DNA from: Endocalyx cinctus
Taxonomy: Eukaryota; Ascomycota; Sordariomycetes; Amphisphaeriales; Apiosporaceae
DNA: 64,000 nt
Direction: 5' to 3'
NCBI GenBank assembly: GCA_001600455.1
Contig: BCKC01000007.1
Span: 1,986,019-2,050,018 of the forward strand
Shown here: positions 33,847 to 44,248 of the stretch, piece by piece
Numbering within the stretch: position 1 is the stretch's first letter
Layout: each line of letters begins with the position of its first letter
The notes under the pieces: model-generated
The model's database searches: none
What the model was told of the DNA's origin: nothing
The model's input: the letters and a program-made list of their open reading frames with translations, nothing else
Program-made: the position numbers and the translations under genes

Positions 33847-35648
33847 CCGTCTCCGTCGCCGGGAGGAGGATACAGACGCGCGACGGCCGCGTACAGGCCC
33901 CCGTACTCGAGGCTCCAGCGATCGAGCATGTCGGCCACCTCGGCGGCCTCCTGCCGGAACCGGGCGTCCGAAGCCGAGTCGACGCGCAGCCTGCGCTTGT
34001 CCGCGAGCCGGTTGACCTGGTCGACCAGGTGGAACAGCCGTCGGGGGATCCCGTACACGGCCGCGTCTTCCTCGTCCGGGACGGGAGCGACCAGGCCGTA
34101 TTCCGCGTCTTCCGCCGCCGATACCATCCGGGGATCGCTTCCGCTCGAGCCTCCTCGTTCTCGAAAGCTTCCTTTACTATTAATATCGTTGTTGTTGTGG
34201 CCGTTATTACCTACGCCTATACCGACGTCGCCGACTACTTCCTCTTCTCCTTCTTCCGCTTCGAGTAGTAAGGGAGGTCGACACGTGCTCGTCGTCGTGG
34301 CGCTGTCGAGAAATCGCGCCAGTCTTACGAGGAATTTATAGTATCCCGTGGGGACATCCCCCGAGCCGTGATGATGCTGGAACCTCAAAGCGGCGAGAAG
34401 GCGCTTGGCTCCTTTGAGGTGTAACTTCCACCCCGTGGACTCGCCGTCGAAAAGCTCGGTCATGCAGAGTAGAAGCGAGGCGACTAAGGCGGTGTCGGCT
34501 GAGTCCTTATCATCGACGTGCGGGAGGAGCCTGGCGAGAGACTGGGCTGCTCGGCTCTGGTGCAGTAATCTTCGCGTCGTCATCCGGGGTTGAAGCTTGT
34601 GCCAGTGAGCGGCGCTGAGAGCTAGCACGCAATGCATCACCAGCTCGTTCGATAGCGCCATTGGTATCAAGTAGTGCACGTACGGGTTCTGGAGGTTTTG
34701 AGCACTTGGTTGCTGTCGGGATAGGACGGTCACGACGATGGTGGAGTAGTGGTTTAGTAGCGCCTTATCATTCGGACTTGTCAGATCCGGAGTTTGGCTG
34801 GGTACGTATATGGTTAAAGACTCGGTGGCTGGGACCGCAGCTGCGGGATGATATGGAGGAGAGTGATGATCTCGTGTATGTGGAGGGCTTAAGGGGAGAC
34901 AATACCCCGTTCCTGGGGAGGTTGCTGTTGCTGAAGTTACCGGTATCCATTTCTGAGTCGTAGGCCAATAAACTTCACTGTGAGTCGTGCCGCCGCCAGG
35001 AACAGTGATATCTATGACATCGTTATGATTGTGATTATTGTTATTGTCATTGGATAATACCACTAGGTTCGTACCATCTGCCGAATAAGTCGTTTCTATC
35101 GACGCCGACGTTGACGAGCTGGGACACCTCGGCCTTTTAACGACAGTAGTAGCATTGCCTCTTCCCCCTTTCCTCTGCGTAGTTGTTGATGACTCATTCT
35201 GAGACTTGCCGACCGGCCACGTGCAGTCGAGACATAACCTCTTACAATCGCCGCACCGGGGCTTCGCCTCGTCGCACTTCTTCTTCCTCTTCTTGCACAT
35301 CATACATCCCGTCTGGACTCTTCTTATCCGGGCTTTGACCCTCTCAGGCTGCGGTGGTAAGCCGGTGCCGCCGCCGGCAGCGGCAAAAGCGGCATTCTCG
35401 TCTTGCTGCGGCTGGAAGCCGAAGGATAGGCTCGGGTCAAGATCTGCCGATAACGTTCCCGGGGTGGCGGCAGAAGTAGCGGTGGAGGAGGAGGAGGAAG
35501 AGGAGGAAACGAGAGGCTTGGGTCGGCACGGTATATGAAGTCGCTCGCACCGGGAACACGGCGTCTTACGGCTACTGTCACACGCTTGCTTAATCTCGGC
35601 ACAACGTAAACAAGCCGTCGGAAGACCGGGGGGCGCCATCGCGCCCAA
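33363..35648 (-). CDS. Transcription factor with two Zn2Cys6 clusters
   Basis: Nuclear regulator of 761 residues with no intron. Two complete zinc binuclear clusters are visible. The first is residues 13-41, with Cys at 13, 16, 23, 31, 34 and 41 (spacing 2-6-7-2-6). The second is residues 115-142, with Cys at 115, 118, 125, 132, 135 and 142 (spacing 2-6-6-2-6) and the basic run K-K-R-K-K-K. Most fungal factors have only one. The segment M-H-C-V-L-A-L-S-A-A-H-W near residue 330 and the following region (D-T-A-L-V-A-S-L-L-L-C-M-T-E-L-F) match the fungal-specific transcription factor domain of ARCA-like proteins. Low-complexity runs include Ser8, poly-Asn and an uninterrupted His16. It is the only regulator gene in the island, hence a candidate pathway-specific activator. 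Confidence 0.88.
33798..33845 (-). repeat. Trinucleotide repeat encoding 16 histidines
   Basis: Sixteen consecutive His codons in the regulator gene: four CAC, eight CAT and four CAC on the coding strand. The central CAT block is a pure trinucleotide repeat and so probably varies in length between strains. It is followed by Gly-Gly and a poly-Asn stretch. Confidence 0.95.
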
Positions 35649-36319
35649 TTAAAATAGGATAAATCAATTCCTTTTACTCTTGTTTTCGGAAAATAGTCGA
35701 TATTGGGACATTCAGAAGAAAAGAAAAAGCAAAAAACGATGCATAGCCCTCTTTCTATTGGCTATACAGTAAGTAGGTGGAGAGCTGTAAGTCTTACTTT
35801 TCTTTCTTGATGTGTTTTATTTAGATGATTTGGAAAGATTGGGGGAAATGAAAACAAAAGGAAGAAACATTGTTCTGCAGTTAAAAAGTAGATACGCTCT
35901 TCAGAGTGGCAATCTCAGAGATCTGATATGAACAAACATCCGATCTGGTTTAGCCTACTGATTAATTTCTCCCACGTAAGACTGTCAAAACATCTTATAC
36001 GTGTGTATGTATAATGAAGTACTGAAAAGGTTGTGCGTAAACAATAACTCGTTTGATACTAGCTGATAAATCCCGAGCCCACTCTCCGGGGGATGTAGAG
36101 AGGGGATCGCAGACCCTGGCAACCTGGTAACCTAGCAATCTTGAAGAATGATAGGTTAGTTCATTAAAACAATGCTTCAAATGACGGACACATCTTGTAT
36201 TATTATTTGTTTTGGATAATTATCATTTTTTATTTGTCTCAAATCATCTTACACTAGTAAGATTGAGAGAATAGTAATGCTGTCGTCATCTTTCCCTTTT
36301 GAAATCATTTCTGCCAGCA
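35649..36319. other. Intergenic region between regulator and hydrolase genes
   Basis: 671 bp upstream of the regulator and downstream of the alpha/beta hydrolase. AT-rich, no gene. Confidence 0.5.
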
Positions 36320-37369
36320 TCATTTATCGTGTAACGCCCTACGAATTTGTATGGTAGTCCTCTCAATGAATTCACTCGCCTGCCATAAATCCTTGTCCAT
36401 GTGCATGAATGGATGCGGTACCCCAGGGAATCGTTTCATGGTGACGGCGTTGCCATTGGCTACGAGTATTCTCGCGTATTCTTCTCCCTCGTCCCGTAAG
36501 GGGTCCGCCCCGGCCGTGAATATGACGGTGTCAGGTAAGTTCTTGTAGTTTGGCGCCTTTAGTAAATTCGCGTACCACTCGGGCATCTGGGCGCGCTTCT
36601 CCGCGATCTCTTCCGGAGTGCTTCCTAACGAGCTCCATTTCAATTTATCGAACCAGGCGAGGCGAGCCCAGTTCAGCGTCGGAGCGAATTCGTTCTCCCT
36701 CATCGACTCGAACGGCGACTCGGACGCGTCCGCGTACTGGCTTATGTCGTCCACTACGGGAGTGCCGACCGTGATCAGCTTCAGCGGGATCCCGGCGTCG
36801 CGGGCAAGGTGGCCCAGAGCCAGCGCGATGAAACCTCCGGCAGACACGCCCCCGAGCGAGATGCTATCCGGTTTTATGTTGAACTCTTCCGCTCCTTTTT
36901 CATGTATGTATTTCAGGGCCGCTAAACTGTCCGTTAAACCGGCCGGGTACGCGTTCTCGGGCATCAATCGGTAGGCGACGTCGATGATTGCGACTCCGGC
37001 GTTCTTGCAGAGGTGCTTGCAGATGTGGCTCTCGGTATCCAGATCGCCTAATCCCCAGCCGCCGCCGTGGAAGTCGATGTGAACAGGCCAAGGTCCAGTC
37101 GTGTCGGGCTCGTATACACGCACGTCAATCGAAGTGCCCTCGGGCGTAGGGATCTTGCTATCGTAGATTTTACCAACGTCGGGTGCCGGTGCTGTGCCGT
37201 AGGAGTACAGAACTGAGTAGTTACGACGTAAGACGTCGAGGTCGATCGGCCGCAGAGGTGTGTTAGCTACATTGTCATTGTACAGCTTCTCGAAAACAGG
37301 ATCGAGTTTTCCGGCCATGCTTGGGTGAATAGGTTGGAGAGCTTCATGCTTCTTCTCGTCGGGGGACAT
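36320..37369 (-). CDS. Alpha/beta hydrolase, hormone-sensitive-lipase family (paralogue 1)
   Basis: Esterase or lipase-like hydrolase of the HSL/family IV group, one exon, 349 residues. The oxyanion-hole motif is D-F-H-G-G-G-W-G near residue 100. The nucleophile elbow is G-G-V-S-A-G-G near residue 172. The acid residue is in GADPLRDEG near 290 and the histidine in GVPHPFMHMD near 320. The triad is therefore complete. The N-terminus, I-H-P-S-M-A-G-K-L-D-P-V-F-E-K-L-Y-N, is shared with the hydrolase at 45601-46810, so the two are island paralogues. No signal peptide, so probably intracellular. It may hydrolyse an ester, lactone or formamide intermediate; the substrate cannot be read from sequence. 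Confidence 0.9.
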   Translation of the reverse strand: MSPDEKKHEALQPIHPSMAGKLDPVFEKLYNDNVANTPLRPIDLDVLRRNYSVLYSYGTAPAPDVGKIYDSKIPTPEGTSIDVRVYEPDTTGPWPVHIDFHGGGWGLGDLDTESHICKHLCKNAGVAIIDVAYRLMPENAYPAGLTDSLAALKYIHEKGAEEFNIKPDSISLGGVSAGGFIALALGHLARDAGIPLKLITVGTPVVDDISQYADASESPFESMRENEFAPTLNWARLAWFDKLKWSSLGSTPEEIAEKRAQMPEWYANLLKAPNYKNLPDTVIFTAGADPLRDEGEEYARILVANGNAVTMKRFPGVPHPFMHMDKDLWQASEFIERTTIQIRRALHDK

Positions 37370-38186
37370 TTTGGCTTCTGTATGTTATGTCTGGTAAGTT
37401 TGTACAGTTAAGTGAAGTGTATATAGCGAGAGCTCTAAGAATGAAGGATTGCAATGGGCAGGATGGCCAGAAATACTACAACACGATACAGCACAATGCG
37501 ATACCTACCTCTAATTTTCTTAAAATCTAGATGTAAGTGTTTTTGTAGTTTATGACTTCAAGCAAGATATGTGAATTCATTGAGTTAGGGTCTTTCGGAC
37601 CGCTGTGGTTCCCCGCCGTACCACACATTATTATCTCCAATTCTTTCACGCAGCGCATGAAGTAACACTCCATGAACCGGCGCAACCAAAATTCAGTAGC
37701 CATCAAATATAGAAATTCCGACGGGTGCATAGCCACCTGTACCAGGATGAACTAGGGTTGATACAGTACTGAAGTAGTTAGCATATTCAGTATAGTTAGC
37801 ATAGTATACCTGGCCTAAACACCGAGCTATCCGCTATCGCTAACGCTACAGCGGTATTCAATTTCCACTGTAAATGCTAGCTAGGCTGCTAGGTAAGTAA
37901 ATGACTACAGTATCTTACGACAATTGACGATAATGCTCATAAATGATACAAAGCGTATAAAAAGTCTCATGATTGAAACAGGAGGTTATTGATAACACAC
38001 GATATTTGAATGAGAGAACAGAAGTTTTCAACTCTCAATTGACTTTTACGTGTATGTGTATTAAAATCTTATTAAATAAGACCTGTAGTTGGCGCTTATT
38101 GATGAATAGCAGATTGCTGAATATGAGCATACATTAATTATTAATTAGAGAAAAGAAAAGAGACAGCAGTTCAGCCATCATATATA
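37370..38186. other. Divergent upstream region of hydrolase and FAD monooxygenase genes
   Basis: 817 bp with no convincing gene. The minus-strand 69-codon open frame at 37527-37736 has no recognisable motif. Confidence 0.45.
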
Positions 38187-39493
38187 ATGTCAGCTAAGCC
38201 TGTCATCATCATTGGTGCCGGTGTTGTGGGTTTAACCCTAGCAAATGGCCTTAAAAAGGTAATAAGTATTCTTACCATATTTCGAGACCTGAACTTGTTT
38301 AGGACGTATATTTCAAAATCTATCATTTCCAGCTAACGGAGTGTACATTTAAGGCTGGTATCCCCTTTGAGATATACGAGCGTGATGAGCACATTTCCTC
38401 TCGAGGCCAGGGCTGGGCTATCACGCTGCACTGGGTTCTCCCCTTCCTACGCAAGCTGCTTTCGACCTCAGCCCTGGCCGGCGTCGACTCCGTACAAGTC
38501 GACCCGGAAGTCGCCCGCAACGATACGGGTAACTTTATTTTCATCAACCTCGAGACGCTCGAGGCCAAGTTCCGCATTCCTCCCAATGATCGTCGGCGTG
38601 TGAATCGCGAGAAGATGAGAAACGTCCTCTTGCAAGAAGTAGCTGACCATGTACACTGGAGTAAGCGTCTCGTAGACATCGAGGAGGAGAAGGAAGGAAT
38701 CACCGCCGTGTTCGAAGATGGCAGTAGGGTTGAAGGCGTCGTCCTCGTCGGCGCCGAAGGAAACAATTCCCGAACACGGAAGTTCCTCACACCAGACGCT
38801 TACCGTAACGTGCGACTGCCGGTGCGGTTCGTCGGCACCGCCGCGGACTTCACCCTCGAGCAGGTGAAGCCGCTGAGAGGCGTAGATCCGCTCCTGTTCC
38901 AGGGATGTCACCCGACGAACGGTAATTTCATGTGGTTCAGCATGCTAGATACGCCGGAAACAAACGGGACCGCCGGAAAAGGCGCCGACGAACGCTACCG
39001 CGTGCAGATGAACCTGTCCTGGCCGCTGAAGACGGAAGCCGACGAGGTCAAGTCTACGGACGCCGAGCGCTTAGCCGACATGAAAGCCCGGGCCTCCACC
39101 TTTCATCCTGTACTCAGGGACGCCATACACGCGATCCCGGACGACGCCGAGATCACCGAGATCGTCCTCCAGGACTGGCCCTGTCTCGAGTGGGATAACC
39201 GGGGCGGCAGGGTGACGCTCGTGGGTGACGCTGCCCACGCGATGACTATGTACCGGGGCGAGGCGGCTAACCACGGCATCCTCGACGCGTACCGACTCTA
39301 CGAGGCGTTGGGAGCGATGTACGAAGGGAAGAGTAGTCGGGAGGAGGCAATTGGCGGGTACGAGAAAGAATTAAGGGAAAGGACTAGCGCCGCTGTGTTG
39401 TTGAGCAGACAGGCCTGTCTCGATGCGCACGATTGGGAAGGACTTAATGAGAATTCGGCAGTTTTGAAGAGGAGAGCCATTCCATCAGTATGA
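38187..39493 (+). CDS. FAD-dependent monooxygenase (second, phenol-hydroxylase-like)
   Basis: Two exons (38187-38258 and 38354-39493) encode 403 residues. The first exon supplies the Rossmann motif I-I-G-A-G-V-V-G-L-T-L-A. The intron (GTAATA donor, AAG acceptor) joins L-K-K to A-G-I-P-F-E-I-Y-E-R, giving the full FAD-binding fold. The DG-like segment is V-V-L-V-G-A-E-G-N-N-S near residue 165. The second FAD motif is VTLVGDAAHAMTMYRGEAANHG near residue 325. This type occurs often in fungal secondary-metabolite and aromatic catabolic clusters. It is transcribed in the same direction as the GST, IDO and second hydrolase genes that follow. The substrate is unknown. Confidence 0.9.
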
Positions 39494-39799
39494 TGATGGT
39501 TTGGAGGGGCCATAGTTCTTTATATGATATAGATATTTCTCAATCTATCTTTGATACATTTCCACTTTTTCTTTTCCTGTGATTAATTATTTCGGCCGAA
39601 TTAACTCTCGCATCTGGGATCTCCAAAGTGATGCGGAGTTCACTTATGACGACAACTACTTGCCCATGTCACGTCATTGAAATATTATATGATTTTTAAT
39701 TCATAATCGAGGTTAATTCCGCATAGTTAAGAAATACAATTATCCCCAGGGCTACCCATTCAAAATTATCATCACGTTACCAAAGTATATTCATTTACT
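39494..39799. other. Short intergenic region
   Basis: 306 bp between the FAD monooxygenase stop and the GST start, AT-rich. It probably contains a terminator and promoter only. Confidence 0.5.
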
Positions 39800-41087
39800 A
39801 TGCCTTTGCCAGACGCAGAGCTTCATCCTGTCGCGACAGGGCTCGCAAAGAAAACCGTTGATGTGAGTAATAATAATCACTATGCTGTATTTTACTATTG
39901 GCTATACTAACAAATGTATAACCAGGAACATTCGACAGAACAGCCGTTGAAGTTGTTCGCCGGCTGGTTCTGTCCCTTCGTCCAACGAACTTGGATTACT
40001 TTAGAGGAGAAAAATATTCCGTACCAGTACATTGAAGGTCACTACTGATTTCTAACATTATGCCCACATGCACAACCCCATAATCTCGACCCGAGGTTCA
40101 TTTTCTAGACATTATTTGTACCACGCAATCGCCTCGATAGGATCTCTGCCTAAAATAATACCCGAGCGAAAATCCGCAGTATGGCAAACTAACACATCCC
40201 CCATACGTATAGTTAACCCCTATCACAAGGGCCCAGACCTCATGCGCGTCAATCCCCGGGGTCTTGTACCGACCCTCGAAGTTTCACCGGGGAAATCTCT
40301 CTATGAATCTAACGTGCTGTGCGAATATCTGGAGGATCACTTTCCAGACCACGGGCCACGGCTCTTGCCCGCTCCCGGAGGAAACGATTTCGAGCGGGCT
40401 CGCGCGCGCATCTGGAGTAGGCCTACCTTGAATTTTTCTAATATCCGTTTCCTACCCGACTTACATCACAAATAATCCCTAAAGTGCCATGTCGTACAAA
40501 GCTGACCCCTTTATCTGGTATAATTAGTGGGTTACGTCACTAGTCGTGTCATCCCAGCCTACCATCGCTGTCTACAATTTCAGGTCGCAGAGCACGAGGG
40601 TGGCGAGAAGAGGTTGGACGAGTTACGAAAGGAGTTCAGGTCGTGTTTGCTCGAATTCACGAGGGAGATGGATGAAGATGGGCCTTGGTTCTTCGGATCT
40701 GAGTTACGGCTTGTAGACATTGGTATGATGCCGTGGGCGGTAAGTGTTGCTATTTTTTCTTCCCTACTCCAAACTCATATCCCTTACTACAAAGTAATGT
40801 AGGTGCCCACACGCATTTACTAACTCATGAGACGGGACTAGGTCCGACTGTGGGTGTTCGATGAATTTAAAGGAGGCCTAAGAATTCCGGCTCCCGGTCA
40901 AGGTGGAGAAGACGAGAAGACGTGGGCACGTTGGCGCAAGTGGCTTGCTGCCGTTCAGTCTCGTAAGAGCGTGCTGAATACTACAAGCGATGCCGAACAC
41001 TACCTGCCCATCTACAAGAGGTATGCCGATGACATCGCACAGTCTGAGCTAGCAAAGGCGACAAGGTCAGGGAGAGGAGTTCCTTGA
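39800..41087 (+). CDS. Glutathione S-transferase, omega class
   Basis: Five exons (39800-39862, 39926-40037, 40213-40416, 40528-40739 and 40842-41087) join in frame to 278 residues. The N-terminal thioredoxin fold has the omega/GTO active site F-A-G-W-F-C-P-F-V-Q-R-T-W, where cysteine replaces the usual Tyr/Ser. It is followed by the cis-Pro segment N-P-R-G-L-V-P-T-L and the glutathione-contact Y-E-S-N-V-L-C-E-Y-L. The helical C-terminal domain has Y-V-T-S-R-V-I-P-A. Cys-type enzymes act as thiol transferases or reductases of glutathionyl adducts. In the island it could remove glutathione from, or add it to, reactive quinone intermediates formed by the FAD hydroxylases (inference). The exon 3 donor is GTAGGC, weaker than the others. 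Confidence 0.9.
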
Positions 41088-42003
41088 TTCTCTGCTAGCT
41101 TATCGTGGAATGCGTTCGTAAACCAAACATCCCATAGTGAATTACATACACAGCCTGCGTGAAGTTAAAATCAAACTTCTTTGTGGGTCAAAGCACCTTG
41201 CTATGCGATTAAAGAAAAAGGACAGCAGAAATCACCTGTCATAGCGATGACGCCCGTCTGCTATTGATGATATCATATGTACAAGAGTAATGACGGGTGG
41301 TGTAACGGTTGACTCCCCAAATGCCTTGGTAGACGGTGACGTGAAACTGAATTAAAGACCTTGATACTGATATAACGACACATAGGATCAGATATACCTG
41401 GCTTATCTATTCAAAGAGCTATTCTGACTCGTTTAATTCCCCTGATTAATGCTTTCGTGTCATTATATAGACACACCGATATTTTGATATCGAATTCTCC
41501 GAATTGATTAATGCACACACCCGCACACGTAACTTTATACATGACAATGACGATATCAACTGTTTTCGCCTCAATTTATTGTCTCTGATTACTACACTTC
41601 ATGAAACCCCACGAAGACTAGTCTGAGTTCCCTCAGAGTCATTACTGGTAAAAGTATTACTGCTTTGCTTATATAATTTCCTCATGCTCTTTATTCTATT
41701 AATAGGTGTAATAGGGGATTCTGCTCCCTGGATTCAGAGTTTGAACATATACAGTTGACAGGTTTCCCCTTCTATAGCCCCTTTATAACCGTCTTTAATA
41801 TCTTATCAGTGTTGTCGTGAAATGCGACTCGTGTTCGTCTCTTGAGATAAGGCAGGCCATCAGGAGGAGATCCCTAGAGCTAAGCGTTGTGCTAAGATAT
41901 TAGGGCAAGGTCTTTAATACAAACGAGTCTAAACTTGTCGGCATAGTCATTCTCGACTCCAATACCGACATCTTATTCAGGTTTAGCCCTATCTACAAGA
42001 TGT

Positions 42004-42013
42004 CTCACGTGAG
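42004..42013. promoter_or_regulatory. CTCACGTGAG palindrome (E-box/CACGTG core)
   Basis: A perfect 10-bp palindrome with the CACGTG core of bHLH factors, one base from the first GGCCGGAA palindrome and about 680 bp before the IDO start. Its function is inferred only. Confidence 0.4.
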
Positions 42014-42014
42014 T

Positions 42015-42033
42015 GGCCGGAAAGATTCCGGCC
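42015..42033. promoter_or_regulatory. Palindrome GGCCGGAA-N3-TTCCGGCC, copy 1
   Basis: Two perfect 8-bp arms around AGA. It extends on both sides to match the reverse complement of copy 2 (GTGGCCGGAA-N3-TTCCGGCCTCGA). CCG and CGG triplets in inverted orientation are the usual half-sites of Zn2Cys6 dimers, so it could be a binding site for the island regulator, or else the end of a small inverted-repeat element. Confidence 0.5.
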
Positions 42034-42488
42034 TCGATGGCCCACCTCGGCGTACGGTGGGGCTGGAGGTGAATCCATTACTTAACAACAAATCACTCAA
42101 TAGGTATTACAGTTTTAAGGGTTATAGTTACGTTATGACACAGTCAGCTACTTCGCTGTCGCTGGTTATTCTGTAGATATCTTCAGTCTTCCAAGACTCA
42201 TCTGGAATATTGTTGTACTGGTAACAATGTAGATGAGTGTTTATCAAATTTGATATCTTCATTGTGAAGATTTCCCAAACCCCTGGAATCATGCTTGGAT
42301 TAAATGGCGAACGGTCAGCGGCAGATATACCAGTCATGGAACGGCGACAGCATCGTTAAGTAAATGACTTCTCGGCAACGATGTTTTCTGATAATTAGCG
42401 CAGCGGGTTATCTTGTCCAATATCGGCAATTCCTTCATTTCTTGTCCTAGTCCACGCGTCACACGTCCGCCATCGCTCATGGTGTCGA

Positions 42489-42507
42489 GGCCGGAACGAT
42501 TCCGGCC
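42489..42507. promoter_or_regulatory. Palindrome GGCCGGAA-N3-TTCCGGCC, copy 2
   Basis: Same 8-bp arms around CGA, in opposite orientation to copy 1 as judged by the asymmetric flanks. It lies 187 bp before the IDO ATG, a good distance for an upstream activating site. Confidence 0.5.
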
Positions 42508-42693
42508 ACGAAGTATATCAACAGAAATTCGGCGTGCCCCAACCCCGAGAGAACCTATTCTCCTTTCCCCTCAAATCACCCTGACTGTGTTCGTGAATAA
42601 CACCTCCACACCCACACACACACATAAAAAAAAGTCGAAAAAATATTCCAAAATTTCAGTGTAACACTTACACTTACCCTATATTCTATCAAA

Positions 42694-44248
42694 ATGCTTA
42701 TTCCTAAATCATCTTTTGAAGTCCTCGAGGACACCAAGCCGAGTGATAACTCTCTCCCGGCTTTCATGGTGTCCACTACCCGAGGTTTCTTGCCGCGTAT
42801 GGACCCCGTCGCCGTCCTCCCGGTGGAGTTCGATGCCCTCGAAAGATTGCTTCAAGCTATGCCCGTGAAGACCCTTTCGGGTAAACCGGGGCTTCTAGCA
42901 ACCGGAGAGCTCGGGGACGCCGTGAAAGACTTTCCCGATCTCACCGAACATGTCGAGAAATACCGTGATGATCTCCCTATGATGAACGCTCTGTATCGTG
43001 ATTATTCCTTCTTGGCCTCGGCCTTCCTGTTGGAGCCGTGTCACATGAGGTTCGTTAAGGGAGAGCCGTACGGTCTGGCGAGATCTATCCTGCCGGCCCA
43101 GTTATCACGGCCCATCGCTCGCTGCGCTGAATTGTATGTCATGCTGTCTTATCTAACTATGTGTCAATATGTTCTGATTAATGACTGACCTCTTCTTTCA
43201 TAGAACTGGGTTTAAGCCGTTCATGGAGTACGCAGGCTCGTACGCTCTTTTCAACTATCGTGTTCACGAGCCTTCAAAGGGCTTAGAATATTCAAATTTG
43301 CGACTCATCCGTGCTTTCGAACATGGTCTCGACCCAACATCCTCGGAAGCGGGCTTCGTGCTGGTGCACGTGGAGATGGTGAAGAACTCAGGGCCAATCA
43401 TAGATGGTACTATGTCATGCCTATCCTCCCTCGCTGGCGAAGGCTCGGAGTCGCGTCCCGCTACGGAGCGCCGTCGGGCCTTCAACGAGGGCCTGCGGTC
43501 CGTTGGGGGTGCCATGCGCAAAGTAAACGAGGTGATGGAGACCATGTGGGCTAAGTCGAAGCCGCGGTCGTACACAAGCTTCCGGACCTTCATCTTCGGC
43601 ATCACCTCGCAGTCCATGTTCCCCGACGGGGTCGTTTACGAGGGGATCAACGACAACAAGCCGATGAGCTTTCGGGGCGAGAGCGGGGCCAACGACTCTA
43701 TGATCCCGCTTATGGATAACCTCCTGCAGATCCAGATGCCCGAGACGCCCCTGACCGAGATCCTGAAGGACTTCCGGGACTACCGTCCCAGCAATCACCG
43801 GCAGTTCCTCGTCGAGGTGAAAAACTGCTCGGAAGCGCTGAACGTGAAGGACTTCGCCCTCGCCATCGGTCCCGGGTACGAAGATCCTCCGGCGACGGAG
43901 GAGGAAAAGGAGCTCGTCAAGGACTCCCGACGCCTCTGGATCGAGGCCCTGAGCCAGGTGCGCGACTTCCGCTGGCGCCACTGGTGCTTCGCCCGTGAGT
44001 ACATCCTGAAGCAGACCTCTCACCCGACGGCGACTGGAGGTAGTCCCATCGTCACCTGGCTGCCTAACCAGCTGCAGGCGGTGATGGAGGAGATGGCGGA
44101 AATTTACGAACGCGTGGGCGGCCGCGCCGGTCCGATGGAACTTGGCGATGCTTGTCACGATACCATGGACCTCGTGGATCGGCAGAGGCAGACATTACGT
44201 AAGGAGGTAGATAAATACTGCCGGGAGCGGGCTGTTGCCACGAACTGA
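42694..44248 (+). CDS. IDO: Indoleamine 2,3-dioxygenase family protein
   Basis: Haem dioxygenase that opens the indole ring of tryptophan or a related indole to an N-formylkynurenine-type product. Two exons (42694-43133 and 43204-44248) encode 494 residues, within the fungal IDO range of 400-500. Family marks are Y-R-D-Y-S-F-L-A-S-A-F-L near residue 105, G-F-V-L-V-H-V-E-M-V near residue 220, M-S-F-R-G-E-S-G-A-N-D-S near 325, Y-R-P-S-N-H-R-Q-F-L near 370, and F-R-W-R-H-W-C-F-A-R-E-Y-I near 425 with the probable proximal haem His. The usual T-G-G-S/T loop appears as A-T-G-G-S-P. It sits in the accessory island, not with the nicotinate-pathway genes expected around a Bna2 orthologue, so a catabolic or detoxifying paralogue is likely. 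Two palindromes lie upstream. Confidence 0.92.

Larger units (their letters stand above)
41088..42693. other. Long upstream region of the IDO gene
   Basis: 1.6 kb without a supportable gene. It carries two copies of a 19-bp palindrome (42015-42033 and 42489-42507) and an adjacent E-box palindrome (42004-42013), described separately. The rest is AT-rich. Confidence 0.55.

Noticed and set aside
33480..34268. 262-codon plus-strand frame opposite the regulator gene
   Set aside because: It includes poly-Met and poly-Val made by the His repeat read in antisense; it is a shadow.
40417..40475. GST frame continuing past 40416 to a stop
   Set aside because: It would lose the C-terminal helical domain that is clearly coded from 40528; the GTAGGC donor with the TAG acceptor restores it.
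43421..44158. 245-codon minus-strand frame opposite the IDO gene
   Set aside because: Antisense shadow, His/Leu/Arg-rich; the IDO frame carries all family motifs.
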